12,962 bases of DNA from Pseudomonadota bacterium (GTDB lineage: Bacteria > Pseudomonadota > Alphaproteobacteria > Rhizobiales > Methyloligellaceae), in contig JADFHH010000012.1 of assembly GCA_022567275.1 (NCBI GenBank), forward strand, positions 1-12,962. Direction: 5' to 3'. The position numbers and the translations under genes were made by a program. Of the stretch, positions 1 through 8,339 are shown piece by piece; position 1 is the stretch's first letter; the number at the start of each line of letters is the position of its first letter. The notes under the pieces are model-generated. The model worked only from the letters and a program-made list of their open reading frames with translations. It was not told the origin of the DNA and searched no databases.

Positions 1-207
1 CCGGAGCCGCGTTATGTGATTTCCATGGGCGGGTGCGCCAATGGAGGCGGCTATTATCACTATTCCTATTCCGTGGTGCGCGGCTGCGACCGTATATTGC
101 CGGTTGATATTTATGTGCCGGGCTGTCCACCGACAGCCGAAGCGCTGCTTTACGGAATCCTGCTTCTGCAGAAGAAGATTCGACGCACAGGAACAATTGA
201 ACGCTAG
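1..207 (+). CDS. nuoB: NADH-quinone oxidoreductase subunit B, 3' part (5' end outside window)
   Basis: This is the last 68 residues of NuoB (PSST/20 kDa homologue), open from base 1 to the TAG at 205-207. NuoB sits in the connecting arm of complex I and holds cluster N2, the [4Fe-4S] centre that reduces quinone. Two of its four N2 ligands lie in the window: Cys12 of the fragment (MGGCANGG) and Cys42 (VPGCPP), 30 residues apart. The other two, a tandem Cys pair, would lie upstream. The stretch GYYHYSYSVVRGCDR and the C-terminus KIRRTGTIER are typical of alphaproteobacterial and mitochondrial-type NuoB. The residue before the first ligand is Gly where I recall Ser or Ala in relatives. nuoC follows after 27 bases. 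The identification is secure; the start is off the left edge, presumably preceded by nuoA. Confidence 0.97.
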   Translation, partial: PEPRYVISMGGCANGGGYYHYSYSVVRGCDRILPVDIYVPGCPPTAEALLYGILLLQKKIRRTGTIER

Positions 208-234
208 GCGGGCAGCCGGGCGGGCAGGCACAAG

Positions 235-867
235 ATGGATGCGGCTCTCAAAGAACTGGGGGACTATCTGAGCGAAGCGCTCGGCGATAATGTTGTGAGC
301 GGCTGGCAAGTGACCCGCGGAGAGCTGACCCTCGTCGTGGGACGTGAGTCGGTGCCCGACGTTCTCAAATTTCTCAAAAGCGACGCACTCTGCCTGTTCG
401 ATTGTTTCATCGACATCGCCGGCGTGGACTATCCTGAACGCAAGCGCCGTTTCGAGGTGGTCTATCACCTTCTCAGCCCGCGCCAGAATCTGCGTATCCG
501 CGTCAAGACCAGTACCGATGAGGCGACGCCGGTGCCCAGTGTGGCCAATATTTACCCGGCGGCCAACTGGTTCGAGCGTGAAGCCTTTGATCTTTACGGC
601 ATCTTGTTTTCCAATCACCCCGATTTGCGCCGCATCCTGACCGACTATGGATTTCAGGGTCATCCCTTGCGCAAGGATTTCCCGCTCACCGGCTTTGTCG
701 AAGTGCGCTACGACGAAGATCAGAAACGGGTGATCTATGAGCCGGTGAAACTGGCGCAGGAATTCCGCTCCTTCGACGCCATGAGCCCGTGGGAGGGCGT
801 CCAATATGTACTGCCTGGCGATGAAAAAGCCAGCACTGGCGAAAACGGCGAAGACAGCCATGGCTGA
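235..867 (+). CDS. nuoC: NADH-quinone oxidoreductase subunit C
   Basis: NuoC (30 kDa subunit homologue), 210 residues, is a cofactor-free scaffold of the connecting arm that packs against NuoD near the quinone pocket. The family signature is clear at residues 113-150: FEREAFDLYG, then NHPDLRRILTDYGF, then GHPLRKDFPL. It is a stand-alone protein, not the NuoCD fusion of enterobacteria. The ATG at 235 has a modest Shine-Dalgarno-like GGGCAGG at 222-228 and gives a normal family length. The 3' end overlaps nuoD by 8 bases (ATGGCTGA at 860-867), so the two genes are probably translationally coupled. The last ~15 residues (from Glu197) are hydrophilic and probably flexible. Confidence 0.98.
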   Translation: MDAALKELGDYLSEALGDNVVSGWQVTRGELTLVVGRESVPDVLKFLKSDALCLFDCFIDIAGVDYPERKRRFEVVYHLLSPRQNLRIRVKTSTDEATPVPSVANIYPAANWFEREAFDLYGILFSNHPDLRRILTDYGFQGHPLRKDFPLTGFVEVRYDEDQKRVIYEPVKLAQEFRSFDAMSPWEGVQYVLPGDEKASTGENGEDSHG

Positions 868-2044
868 AACCGGGACTCGCAACTTCACCATCAATTTCGG
901 GCCGCAGCACCCGGCCGCCCATGGCGTGTTGCGCCTCGTGCTTGAGCTTGACGGCGAAGTGGTGAAGCGCGTCGACCCGCATATCGGACTGCTGCATCGC
1001 GGCACCGAAAAGCTGATCGAGCACAAGACATATCTTCAGGCGGTGCCCTATTTCGACCGGCTCGATTATGTCGCGCCGATGAATCAGGAACATGCGTTCG
1101 CGCTCGCGGTCGAAAAGCTGCTCGGCATCAAAGTCCCCAAACGGGGCCAGCTCATTCGCGTTCTCTATTCGGAGATTGGCCGGCTGTTGTCGCATCTGCT
1201 CAATGTCACCACCCAGGCCATGGATGTGGGGGCGCTGACGCCGCCGCTGTGGGGTTTTGAGGAACGCGAAAAGCTGATGATCTTCTACGAGCGCGCATCG
1301 GGCTCACGCATGCACGCGGCCTATTTTCGCCCGGGCGGCGTGCATCAGGATTTGCCCCCCGAGCTTATCGATGACATCGAGGCCTTTTGCGACCCGTTCC
1401 TCCAGGTGCTTGATGACATTGAGGTGCTGCTCACGGACAATCGTATATTCAAGCAGCGTAATGTGGATATCGCGGTGGTGTCCCTGGAAGACGCCTTCGC
1501 CTGGGGTTTTTCGGGCGTCATGGTGCGCGGCTCGGGCGCGGCCTGGGACTTGCGCAAATCCCAGCCCTATGAATGTTACGACGAGCTGGAATTCGATATC
1601 CCCATCGGCAAGAACGGCGACTGCTATGACCGCTATCTCATCCGCATGGAAGAAATGCGCCAGTCCGTTCGTCTGATGCGCCAATGCTGCGACAAATTGC
1701 GCGGACAGGGCGGCGCTATATCCACCAAAAGCAAGAAAATCGTACCGCCGAAGCGCGCCGAAATGAAACGCTCGATGGAGGCGCTGATCCACCATTTCAA
1801 GCTTTATACGGAAGGCTATCATGTGCCAGCAGGCGAGGTGTATGCGTGCGTGGAAGCCCCAAAAGGTGAGTTTGGCGTCTATCTCGTCTCCGATGGCACC
1901 AACAAGCCCTACCGCTGCAAGATCCGCGCGCCGGGCTTCGCCCACCTGCAAGCTATGGATTTTCTGTGCAAGGGCCACATGCTGGCCGACGTTTCCGCCA
2001 TTATCGGCTCGCTTGATATTGTTTTTGGGGAGGTGGATAGATGA
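860..2044 (+). CDS. nuoD: NADH-quinone oxidoreductase subunit D
   Basis: NuoD (49 kDa homologue), 394 residues, forms the quinone-binding cavity with NuoB and NuoH and descends from the large subunit of [NiFe] hydrogenases. The N-terminal loop FGPQHPAAHG carries His17 and His21. Tyr70 lies in DRLDY. By homology, the second histidine and this tyrosine contact the quinone headgroup. HIGLLHRGTEK follows the family pattern. The start chosen is ATG 860, giving MAETGTRNFT as in alphaproteobacterial relatives. An in-frame ATG at 806 would add 18 unconserved residues inside nuoC and is not preferred. The upstream ribosome-binding sequence is weak (GAAGA at 850-854), which fits coupling to nuoC. The stop overlaps the nuoE start (ATGA, 2041-2044). 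As expected for the family, it carries no cluster. Confidence 0.98.
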   Translation: MAETGTRNFTINFGPQHPAAHGVLRLVLELDGEVVKRVDPHIGLLHRGTEKLIEHKTYLQAVPYFDRLDYVAPMNQEHAFALAVEKLLGIKVPKRGQLIRVLYSEIGRLLSHLLNVTTQAMDVGALTPPLWGFEEREKLMIFYERASGSRMHAAYFRPGGVHQDLPPELIDDIEAFCDPFLQVLDDIEVLLTDNRIFKQRNVDIAVVSLEDAFAWGFSGVMVRGSGAAWDLRKSQPYECYDELEFDIPIGKNGDCYDRYLIRMEEMRQSVRLMRQCCDKLRGQGGAISTKSKKIVPPKRAEMKRSMEALIHHFKLYTEGYHVPAGEVYACVEAPKGEFGVYLVSDGTNKPYRCKIRAPGFAHLQAMDFLCKGHMLADVSAIIGSLDIVFGEVDR

Positions 2045-2733
2045 GCGTTCGCCGCCTTGACCCCATCCAGCCCGAAAATTTCAAATTTTCGGCCGCGAAC
2101 ATGCGCTGGGCCAAGACTCAGGTCAAAAAATATCCCAAGGGCAAGCAGGCCTCCGCCGTGATCCCGTTGTTGTGGCGTGCGCAGGAGCAGCATGGCGGCT
2201 GGCTGCCGGAACCGGCGCTGCGCACGGTGGCCGAAATGCTCGATATGTCATTTATCCGCGTCTATGAGATCGCCACTTTTTACACCATGTTCAATTTGTC
2301 TCCGGTGGGGAAATATTTCGTGCAGCTGTGCGGAACGACGCCCTGCTGGCTGCGCGGCGCGGACGATCTGAAAGCGGTTTGCCGGCGCGTGATCGGCGCG
2401 CAGAATCAGGTTAGCGAGGACGGGTTGCTGTCCTGGCTGGAAGTGGAATGTCTGGCTGCTTGCGCCAACGCTCCCATGGTTCAGATCAACGAGGATTATT
2501 ACGAGGATTTGAGCGCGGAGAGTTTTGAAAAGCTGCTCGACGATCTGCGCGAGGGCAGGGCGGTGAAACCGGGTCCGCAAAATGGCCGGCAGTTCTCCTG
2601 CCCCGAAGGCGGGCCGACGACGCTGCTCAATGGCGCCGGTTCTTCTAAAGCAAAACTCTCCACAAAAACAAAATCTAAGGCTAATACCTTAAAGTCAGTG
2701 CGCAAGAAGAAATCCGCACCCGCGAAAGGCTAA
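2041..2733 (+). CDS. nuoE: NADH-quinone oxidoreductase subunit E, with basic C-terminal tail
   Basis: NuoE (24 kDa homologue), 230 residues, has a helical N-terminal part and a thioredoxin-like domain holding the [2Fe-2S] cluster N1a beside NuoF. The ligands are Cys97 and Cys102 (CGTTPC), and Cys137 and Cys141 (CLAAC). Residues ~176-195 (KPGPQNGRQFSCPEGGPTTL) match the extension shared by alphaproteobacterial and mitochondrial homologues. Residues 201-230 form an unusual tail with 10 Lys and 1 Arg in 30 residues and no acidic residue. It is encoded by DNA much richer in A/T than its surroundings. Translation starts at ATG 2041 in a 4-base ATGA overlap with nuoD, behind a strong Shine-Dalgarno GGGGAGG at 2027-2033 (7-base spacer). 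A second in-frame stop (TAA at 2737-2739) follows the TAA at 2731-2733. Confidence 0.97.
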   Translation: MSVRRLDPIQPENFKFSAANMRWAKTQVKKYPKGKQASAVIPLLWRAQEQHGGWLPEPALRTVAEMLDMSFIRVYEIATFYTMFNLSPVGKYFVQLCGTTPCWLRGADDLKAVCRRVIGAQNQVSEDGLLSWLEVECLAACANAPMVQINEDYYEDLSAESFEKLLDDLREGRAVKPGPQNGRQFSCPEGGPTTLLNGAGSSKAKLSTKTKSKANTLKSVRKKKSAPAKG

Positions 2734-2739
2734 AAAATA

Positions 2740-4050
<1,311 letters not shown>

Positions 4051-4058
4051 AGGACGAC

Positions 4059-6161
4059 ATGCCAAAAATCATCATAGATGGCGCCGAGTTCGAGGTGGCG
4101 GACGGCATCACGCTGATTCAGGCGTGTGAGGAAGCCGGCGTGGAGATCCCGCGTTTCTGTTATCACGAGCGGCTGTCGATCGCCGGCAATTGCCGCATGT
4201 GCCTGGTCGAGGTGGCCGGCATGCCCAAGCCGGTGGCGTCTTGCGCGCTCGGGGTCAATGATTTGCGCCCCGGACCCAATGGCGAACCGCCGCAAATCAT
4301 CACCAAATCGGAAACCGTCAGACGTGCGCGCGAAGGGGTGATGGAGTTTTTGCTCATCAACCACCCGCTCGATTGCCCGATTTGCGACCAGGGCGGGGAA
4401 TGCGATTTGCAGGACCAGGCCATGGTCTATGGCGTTGACGGCAGCCGCTTTGCCGAAAACAAACGCGCCGTGGAAGACAAGTATATCGGGCCGCTCATCA
4501 AGACCATCATGACGCGATGTATCCATTGTACGCGCTGTGTGCGCTTCATGGCCGAAGTGGCGGGGGTGGACGAACTTGGCATGACGGGCCGGGGCGAAGA
4601 TGTGGAGATTACCACCTATCTCGAACGCGGCATGATGTCGGAGCTGTCCGGCAATGTGATCGATTTGTGCCCGGTCGGCGCGCTGACAGCCAAGCCCTAT
4701 GCCTTCGCGGCGCGGCCCTGGGAGTTGCGCAAGACCGAATCCATCGACGTGATGGACGCCATGGGCTGCAATATCCGTATCGATACGCGCGGCCGCGAGG
4801 TCATGCGCATCCTGCCGCGCAACCATGACGACATCAATGAGGAGTGGATTTCCGACAAAACGCGTTTCATCTGGGACGGACTGCGCACGCAACGGCTGGA
4901 CCAGCCCTATATCCGCAAGAGCGGCAAATTGCGGCCCGCCACCTGGGATGAAGCCTTCGCGGCAATCGCCAACAAGATGAAACGCGCCAAGGGTTCGCGG
5001 ATTGCGGCAATCGCCGGTGATCTGGCAGGGGCTGAAGAAATGTTCGCGCTGAAAGGTTTGATGACGCAGTTGGGCTCGCCCAATATTGATTGCCGTCAGG
5101 ACGGGTCGGCCATTAATGCCTCCAAGGGCCGCGGCGCTTATCTGTTCAATTCGCGATTGGCCGGCATCGATGAGGCGGACGCGCTGTTGCTGATCGGCTG
5201 TAATCCGAGAACCGAGGCCGCGGTACTGAATGCCCGTATCAGAGTGCGCTGGCGCACAGGGGCGCTAAAAGTCGGCGTGATCGGTCAGGAAGCCGATCTG
5301 ACTTACGATTATGAGTATATCGGCGCCGGACCGCTCTCTCTGGCAGAAGTCGCTAACGCCAGGCATCGTTTCGCCAAGGTTTTGAAATCCGCCAAGCGGC
5401 CCATGCTCATTCTGGGCAGCGCCGCACTGGCGCGCCGCGACAGTGGCGCTGTCATGACGCTTGCGGCCAAACTTGCCGCCGGCACCGGCATGGTGAGCGA
5501 TGAGTGGAACGGGTTTAACGTCCTGCATCATGCCGCCTCCCGTGTCGCCGGGCTTGATATTGGCTTCCTGCCAGCAAAAGGCGGGCTCAACACCACGCGC
5601 ATCCTGAAAGCCGCCAAAGCGGGAAAACTCGATGTGGTTTACCTGCTCGGCGCCGATGAAATCGACATGGAAAGCCTTGGCCGTACATTCGTTATCTATC
5701 AGGGCAGCCATGGCGATGCCGGCGCGCACCGCGCCGATGTGATTTTGCCCGGAGCGGCCTATACGGAAAAGAGCGCGCTTTATGTGAATACCGAAGGCCG
5801 TCCGCAGATCACCGAGCGCGCCGTCTTTCCCCCAGGCGATGCGCGCGAGGACTGGACCATACTGCGCGCCCTGTCGGCCATACTCGGCCAACCGCTCCCC
5901 TATGACTCTCTGGCCGGGATCAGAAGCGCCATATACGTGACCCATCCGCATCTCACGCAGATTGACGAAGTGATGTCCGGCGCCAGACTCGATCTGAACA
6001 AACTGGCCAGGGGATCAACGCGTATCGGCAAGCAGCCTTTTAGCCCGGCGGTGGACGATTTTTATCTTTCCAACCCGATTGCACGCGCCTCAGCGGTGAT
6101 GGGCGAGCTGAGCGCCCTGATGGCGAATGGCGCAACGGGGGCGACCGGAACCGATGGCTGA
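4059..6161 (+). CDS. nuoG: NADH-quinone oxidoreductase subunit G (75 kDa-type)
   Basis: NuoG, 700 residues, carries electrons from NuoF toward NuoI. The N-terminal ferredoxin-like domain holds [2Fe-2S] N1b at Cys34, Cys45, Cys48 and Cys62. N5 is bound by His102, Cys106, Cys109 and Cys115 (HPLDCPICDQGGEC). N4 is bound by Cys154, Cys157, Cys160 and Cys204 (CIHCTRC and LCPVGA). From about residue 220 onward lies the degenerate molybdopterin-oxidoreductase-like domain, which binds no molybdenum in this family. Only one Cys (237) occurs where N7-bearing NuoG proteins have a Cys-rich motif, so N7 is absent, as in mitochondria. Length is normal for the alphaproteobacterial type. Start ATG 4059 lies 8 bases after nuoF behind GAGGA at 4050-4054. 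The C-terminal end (GATGATGTDG) is low complexity and overlaps nuoH by 8 bases. Confidence 0.98.
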   Translation: MPKIIIDGAEFEVADGITLIQACEEAGVEIPRFCYHERLSIAGNCRMCLVEVAGMPKPVASCALGVNDLRPGPNGEPPQIITKSETVRRAREGVMEFLLINHPLDCPICDQGGECDLQDQAMVYGVDGSRFAENKRAVEDKYIGPLIKTIMTRCIHCTRCVRFMAEVAGVDELGMTGRGEDVEITTYLERGMMSELSGNVIDLCPVGALTAKPYAFAARPWELRKTESIDVMDAMGCNIRIDTRGREVMRILPRNHDDINEEWISDKTRFIWDGLRTQRLDQPYIRKSGKLRPATWDEAFAAIANKMKRAKGSRIAAIAGDLAGAEEMFALKGLMTQLGSPNIDCRQDGSAINASKGRGAYLFNSRLAGIDEADALLLIGCNPRTEAAVLNARIRVRWRTGALKVGVIGQEADLTYDYEYIGAGPLSLAEVANARHRFAKVLKSAKRPMLILGSAALARRDSGAVMTLAAKLAAGTGMVSDEWNGFNVLHHAASRVAGLDIGFLPAKGGLNTTRILKAAKAGKLDVVYLLGADEIDMESLGRTFVIYQGSHGDAGAHRADVILPGAAYTEKSALYVNTEGRPQITERAVFPPGDAREDWTILRALSAILGQPLPYDSLAGIRSAIYVTHPHLTQIDEVMSGARLDLNKLARGSTRIGKQPFSPAVDDFYLSNPIARASAVMGELSALMANGATGATGTDG

Positions 6162-7176
6162 ATTCTGGACCGTATATGTCTGGCCGTTCCTGGTCATCGC
6201 CACGCACTCCCTGGCGGTGCTTGTGATATTGCTTGTGGCGGTTGCCTTCCTGTTGCTCGCCGACAGGAAAATCTGGGCGGCGGTGCCGCTCCGGCGCGGG
6301 CCGAATGTGGTCGGGCCCTTCGGCTTGCTGCAATCCTTCGCCGACATGCTCAAATTCGTGTTTAAGGAACCGGTGATACCCGCCGGCGCCAACAAGGCCG
6401 TGTTCCTGCTGGCGCCTCTGGTGTCCGCGGTGCTGGCGCTGTCCGCCTGGGCGGTGATTCCGGTGAGTGAAGGATGGGCCGTCGCCAATATCAATATCGG
6501 CATTCTCTATGTATTCGCCGTGTCCTCGCTCGGGGTCTATGGCGTCATCATGGGCGGCTGGGCATCGAACTCGAAATACGCCTTCCTCGGTACGCTTCGC
6601 TCGGCCGCGCAAATGGTGTCTTACGAAGTCTCCATCGGTTTTGTCATCATCACCGTGCTGCTGTGCGCCGGGTCATTGAACATGACCGACATCGTACTGG
6701 CGCAGCAGGGCGATTATGGAATGTTCAACTGGTACTGGCTGCCGCTGTTCCCGATGTTCGTCATCTTCTTTATTTCGGCATTGGCGGAGACCAACCGGCC
6801 GCCCTTCGATTTGCCGGAAGCGGAATCGGAACTCGTCGCCGGCTTCATGGTGGAATATTCCTCAACCCCCTATCTGCTGTTCATGCTGGGGGAATATGTG
6901 GCCATCGTTTTGATGTGCGCGCTCACCACCATCCTGTTTCTCGGCGGCTGGCTGCCGCCCTTCGATGTCGCGCCGTTTAACTGGCTGCCGGGCGTGTTCT
7001 GGTTTGTGTTCAAGGCTTGCCTTGTTTTCTTCATGTTCTCCATGGTCAAGGCGATCGTGCCGCGCTACCGCTACGATCAATTGATGCGGCTGGGCTGGAA
7101 AGTGTTTTTGCCGCTGTCGCTGTTCATGATCGTCGCCGTAGCCTCGGTGCTTCACTTTTTCGATCTGGCGCCATGA
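6154..7176 (+). CDS. nuoH: NADH-quinone oxidoreductase subunit H (ND1-type)
   Basis: NuoH, 340 residues, is the membrane subunit that anchors the connecting arm and forms the mouth of the quinone tunnel. It is strongly hydrophobic, with roughly eight membrane helices expected for the family. Conserved loops are present: LADRKIWAAVPLRRGPNVVG at 36-54, GGWASNSKYAFLG at 134-146, MVSYEVSIGF at 154-163, ETNRPPFDLPEAESELVAG at 212-230 and PRYRYDQLMRLGWKVFLP at 303-320. The start chosen is ATG 6154 (MAEFWTVYVW). An in-frame ATG at 6127 would add nine polar residues within nuoG and is less likely. The start overlaps the nuoG stop as ATGGCTGA (6154-6161). The local Shine-Dalgarno is weak, so coupling to nuoG is likely. 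Confidence 0.98.
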   Translation: MAEFWTVYVWPFLVIATHSLAVLVILLVAVAFLLLADRKIWAAVPLRRGPNVVGPFGLLQSFADMLKFVFKEPVIPAGANKAVFLLAPLVSAVLALSAWAVIPVSEGWAVANINIGILYVFAVSSLGVYGVIMGGWASNSKYAFLGTLRSAAQMVSYEVSIGFVIITVLLCAGSLNMTDIVLAQQGDYGMFNWYWLPLFPMFVIFFISALAETNRPPFDLPEAESELVAGFMVEYSSTPYLLFMLGEYVAIVLMCALTTILFLGGWLPPFDVAPFNWLPGVFWFVFKACLVFFMFSMVKAIVPRYRYDQLMRLGWKVFLPLSLFMIVAVASVLHFFDLAP

Positions 7177-7178
7177 GC

Positions 7179-7186
7179 GGGAGGAG
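7179..7186 (+). promoter_or_regulatory. strong ribosome-binding site for nuoI
   Basis: GGGAGGAG lies in the 18-base nuoH/nuoI gap, 8 bases before ATG 7195. It is one of the best matches to the anti-Shine-Dalgarno sequence in the window and supports the nuoI start. Confidence 0.8.
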
Positions 7187-7194
7187 CGAGCGAA

Positions 7195-7686
7195 ATGCCT
7201 AACTTCGTACAAATCGCGAAATCCATGCTCCTGCTGGAGTTCATTCGCGCCTTCTGGCTCGGCATGAAATATTTCTTCAAGCCCAAGGTGACCCTGAATT
7301 ACCCCTTCGAGAAGGGTCCGCTATCTCCGCGCTTTCGCGGCGAACATGCGCTCAGGCGCTATCCCAATGGCGAGGAGCGCTGCATTGCCTGCAAGCTGTG
7401 CGAGGCGATTTGCCCGGCGCAAGCCATTACCATTGAAGCAGGGCCGAGACGCGATGACGGCACGCGCCGCGCCACGCGCTATGACATCGACATGGTCAAA
7501 TGCATCTATTGCGGCTTTTGCGAGGAAGCCTGTCCGGTCGATGCAATCGTCGAGGGGCCGAACTTCGAGTTTGCGGTGGAGACCCGCGAGGAACTTTATT
7601 ACGACAAGGAAAAGCTGCTGGAAAATGGCGATCGATGGGAGCGCGAAATCGCCAAAAATCTCACCCTCGATGCCCCCTATCGCTAG
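7195..7686 (+). CDS. nuoI: NADH-quinone oxidoreductase subunit I (2x[4Fe-4S] ferredoxin-type)
   Basis: NuoI (TYKY/23 kDa homologue), 163 residues, carries clusters N6a and N6b and bridges NuoG to cluster N2 in NuoB. Two CxxCxxCxxxCP motifs are seen: Cys63, 66, 69 and 73 (CIACKLCEAICP), and Cys103, 106, 109 and 113 (CIYCGFCEEACP). In bacterial two-cluster ferredoxins the last Cys of each motif usually serves the other cluster. The N-terminal amphipathic stretch (about 5-30) lies along the membrane in the family, and RYPNGEERCIACK is a standard family sequence. It begins 18 bases after nuoH and ends with a tandem in-frame TAG TGA at 7684-7689. Length is normal and nothing is missing. Confidence 0.98.
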   Translation: MPNFVQIAKSMLLLEFIRAFWLGMKYFFKPKVTLNYPFEKGPLSPRFRGEHALRRYPNGEERCIACKLCEAICPAQAITIEAGPRRDDGTRRATRYDIDMVKCIYCGFCEEACPVDAIVEGPNFEFAVETREELYYDKEKLLENGDRWEREIAKNLTLDAPYR

Positions 7687-7719
7687 TGAATTGAACGGCA
7701 AAATACAGCGGATGAACAG
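7687..7719 (+). other. nuoI-nuoJ intergenic gap, largest in the window
   Basis: Thirty-three non-coding bases separate nuoI from nuoJ. They contain the second of two tandem in-frame stops (TGA 7687-7689), a weak AGCGGA element and the beginning of a four-codon out-of-frame mini-ORF, ATG AAC AGA TGC TGA (7712-7726). I see no hairpin or promoter motif here. Confidence 0.6.
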
Positions 7720-8337
7720 ATGCTGATCGCGGATGCGTTTTTCTATCTCTTCGCCACGATAACCGTGGGCGCGGCCGTTATGGTCATCTCCGCGCGCAAT
7801 CCCGTGCACGCCGTGCTGTTCCTGATTCTGGCTTTTGTCAGTTCAGCGGGGATTTTCATTCTGCTCGGCGCGGAGTTTCTCGCCTTCATTCTGGTGGTGG
7901 TTTATGTCGGCGCGGTCGCCGTGCTGTTCATGTTCGTCGTCATGATGCTCGACGTGGACTTCACCGAACTGCGTTCCGGCTTCCTGTCCTATCTGCCGGT
8001 CGGCGCGCTGATCGGCATCATATTGCTGGCCGAGCTGATATTGGTGCTTGGGTCCTGGGTCATCACCCCGGAAGTCGCCGCCCATGTCGCGACGCCAACC
8101 CCGCCATTGACCGAGATATCCAACACCGAAGCCCTGGGGCGCGTGCTCTATACCAAATATGTCTATTTCTTCCAGGCCGCCGGTGTCATTTTGCTGATCG
8201 CCATGATCGGCGCCATCGTTCTGACCCTGCAACACAAAACGGGCGTCAAACGCCAGTCGATTGCCGCGCAGGTCGCGCGCACGCCTGCCGATGCCATTGA
8301 AATCAAACAGGTCGAATCGGGCAAGGGGCTGTTGTGA
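7720..8337 (+). CDS. nuoJ: NADH-quinone oxidoreductase subunit J (ND6-type)
   Basis: NuoJ, 205 residues, is a five-helix membrane subunit beside NuoH and NuoK. Its third helix carries the conserved YVGAVAVLFMFVVMML stretch (62-77), the site of a pi-bulge thought to transmit conformational change. N-terminal helices are clear (ISARNPVHAVLFLILAF at 23-39). A longer polar loop lies at about 113-145, and a hydrophilic C-terminal tail follows the last helix from about residue 171. It starts 33 bases after nuoI, the largest gap in the window. The Shine-Dalgarno is weak (AGCGGA at 7707-7712) and an out-of-frame ATG at 7712 precedes the true start at 7720. Its TGA at 8335-8337 adjoins or overlaps the possible nuoK starts. 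Confidence 0.97.
   Translation: MLIADAFFYLFATITVGAAVMVISARNPVHAVLFLILAFVSSAGIFILLGAEFLAFILVVVYVGAVAVLFMFVVMMLDVDFTELRSGFLSYLPVGALIGIILLAELILVLGSWVITPEVAAHVATPTPPLTEISNTEALGRVLYTKYVYFFQAAGVILLIAMIGAIVLTLQHKTGVKRQSIAAQVARTPADAIEIKQVESGKGLL
8323..8328 (+). promoter_or_regulatory. ribosome-binding site shared by three candidate nuoK starts
   Basis: AAGGGG near the end of nuoJ lies 5 bases before GTG 8334, 8 before ATG 8337 and 11 before ATG 8340. Its spacing best suits ATG 8337, while protein homology best suits ATG 8340. Confidence 0.6.
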
Positions 8338-8339
8338 TG

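Noticed and set aside
806..859. Upstream in-frame extension of nuoD (ATG 806)
   Set aside because: The extra 18 residues overlap nuoC by 62 bases and have no counterpart in the family N-terminus; ATG 860 gives the expected MAE...RNFTINFGPQHP start.
4744..4950. Search for an N7 cluster motif in NuoG
   Set aside because: Only a single Cys (237) is present in the relevant region; this is the ordinary N7-less state of mitochondrial-type NuoG, not a loss specific to this organism.
6127..6153. Upstream in-frame extension of nuoH (ATG 6127)
   Set aside because: The nine added polar residues precede the natural hydrophobic N-terminus and deepen the overlap with nuoG; ATG 6154 fits the family.
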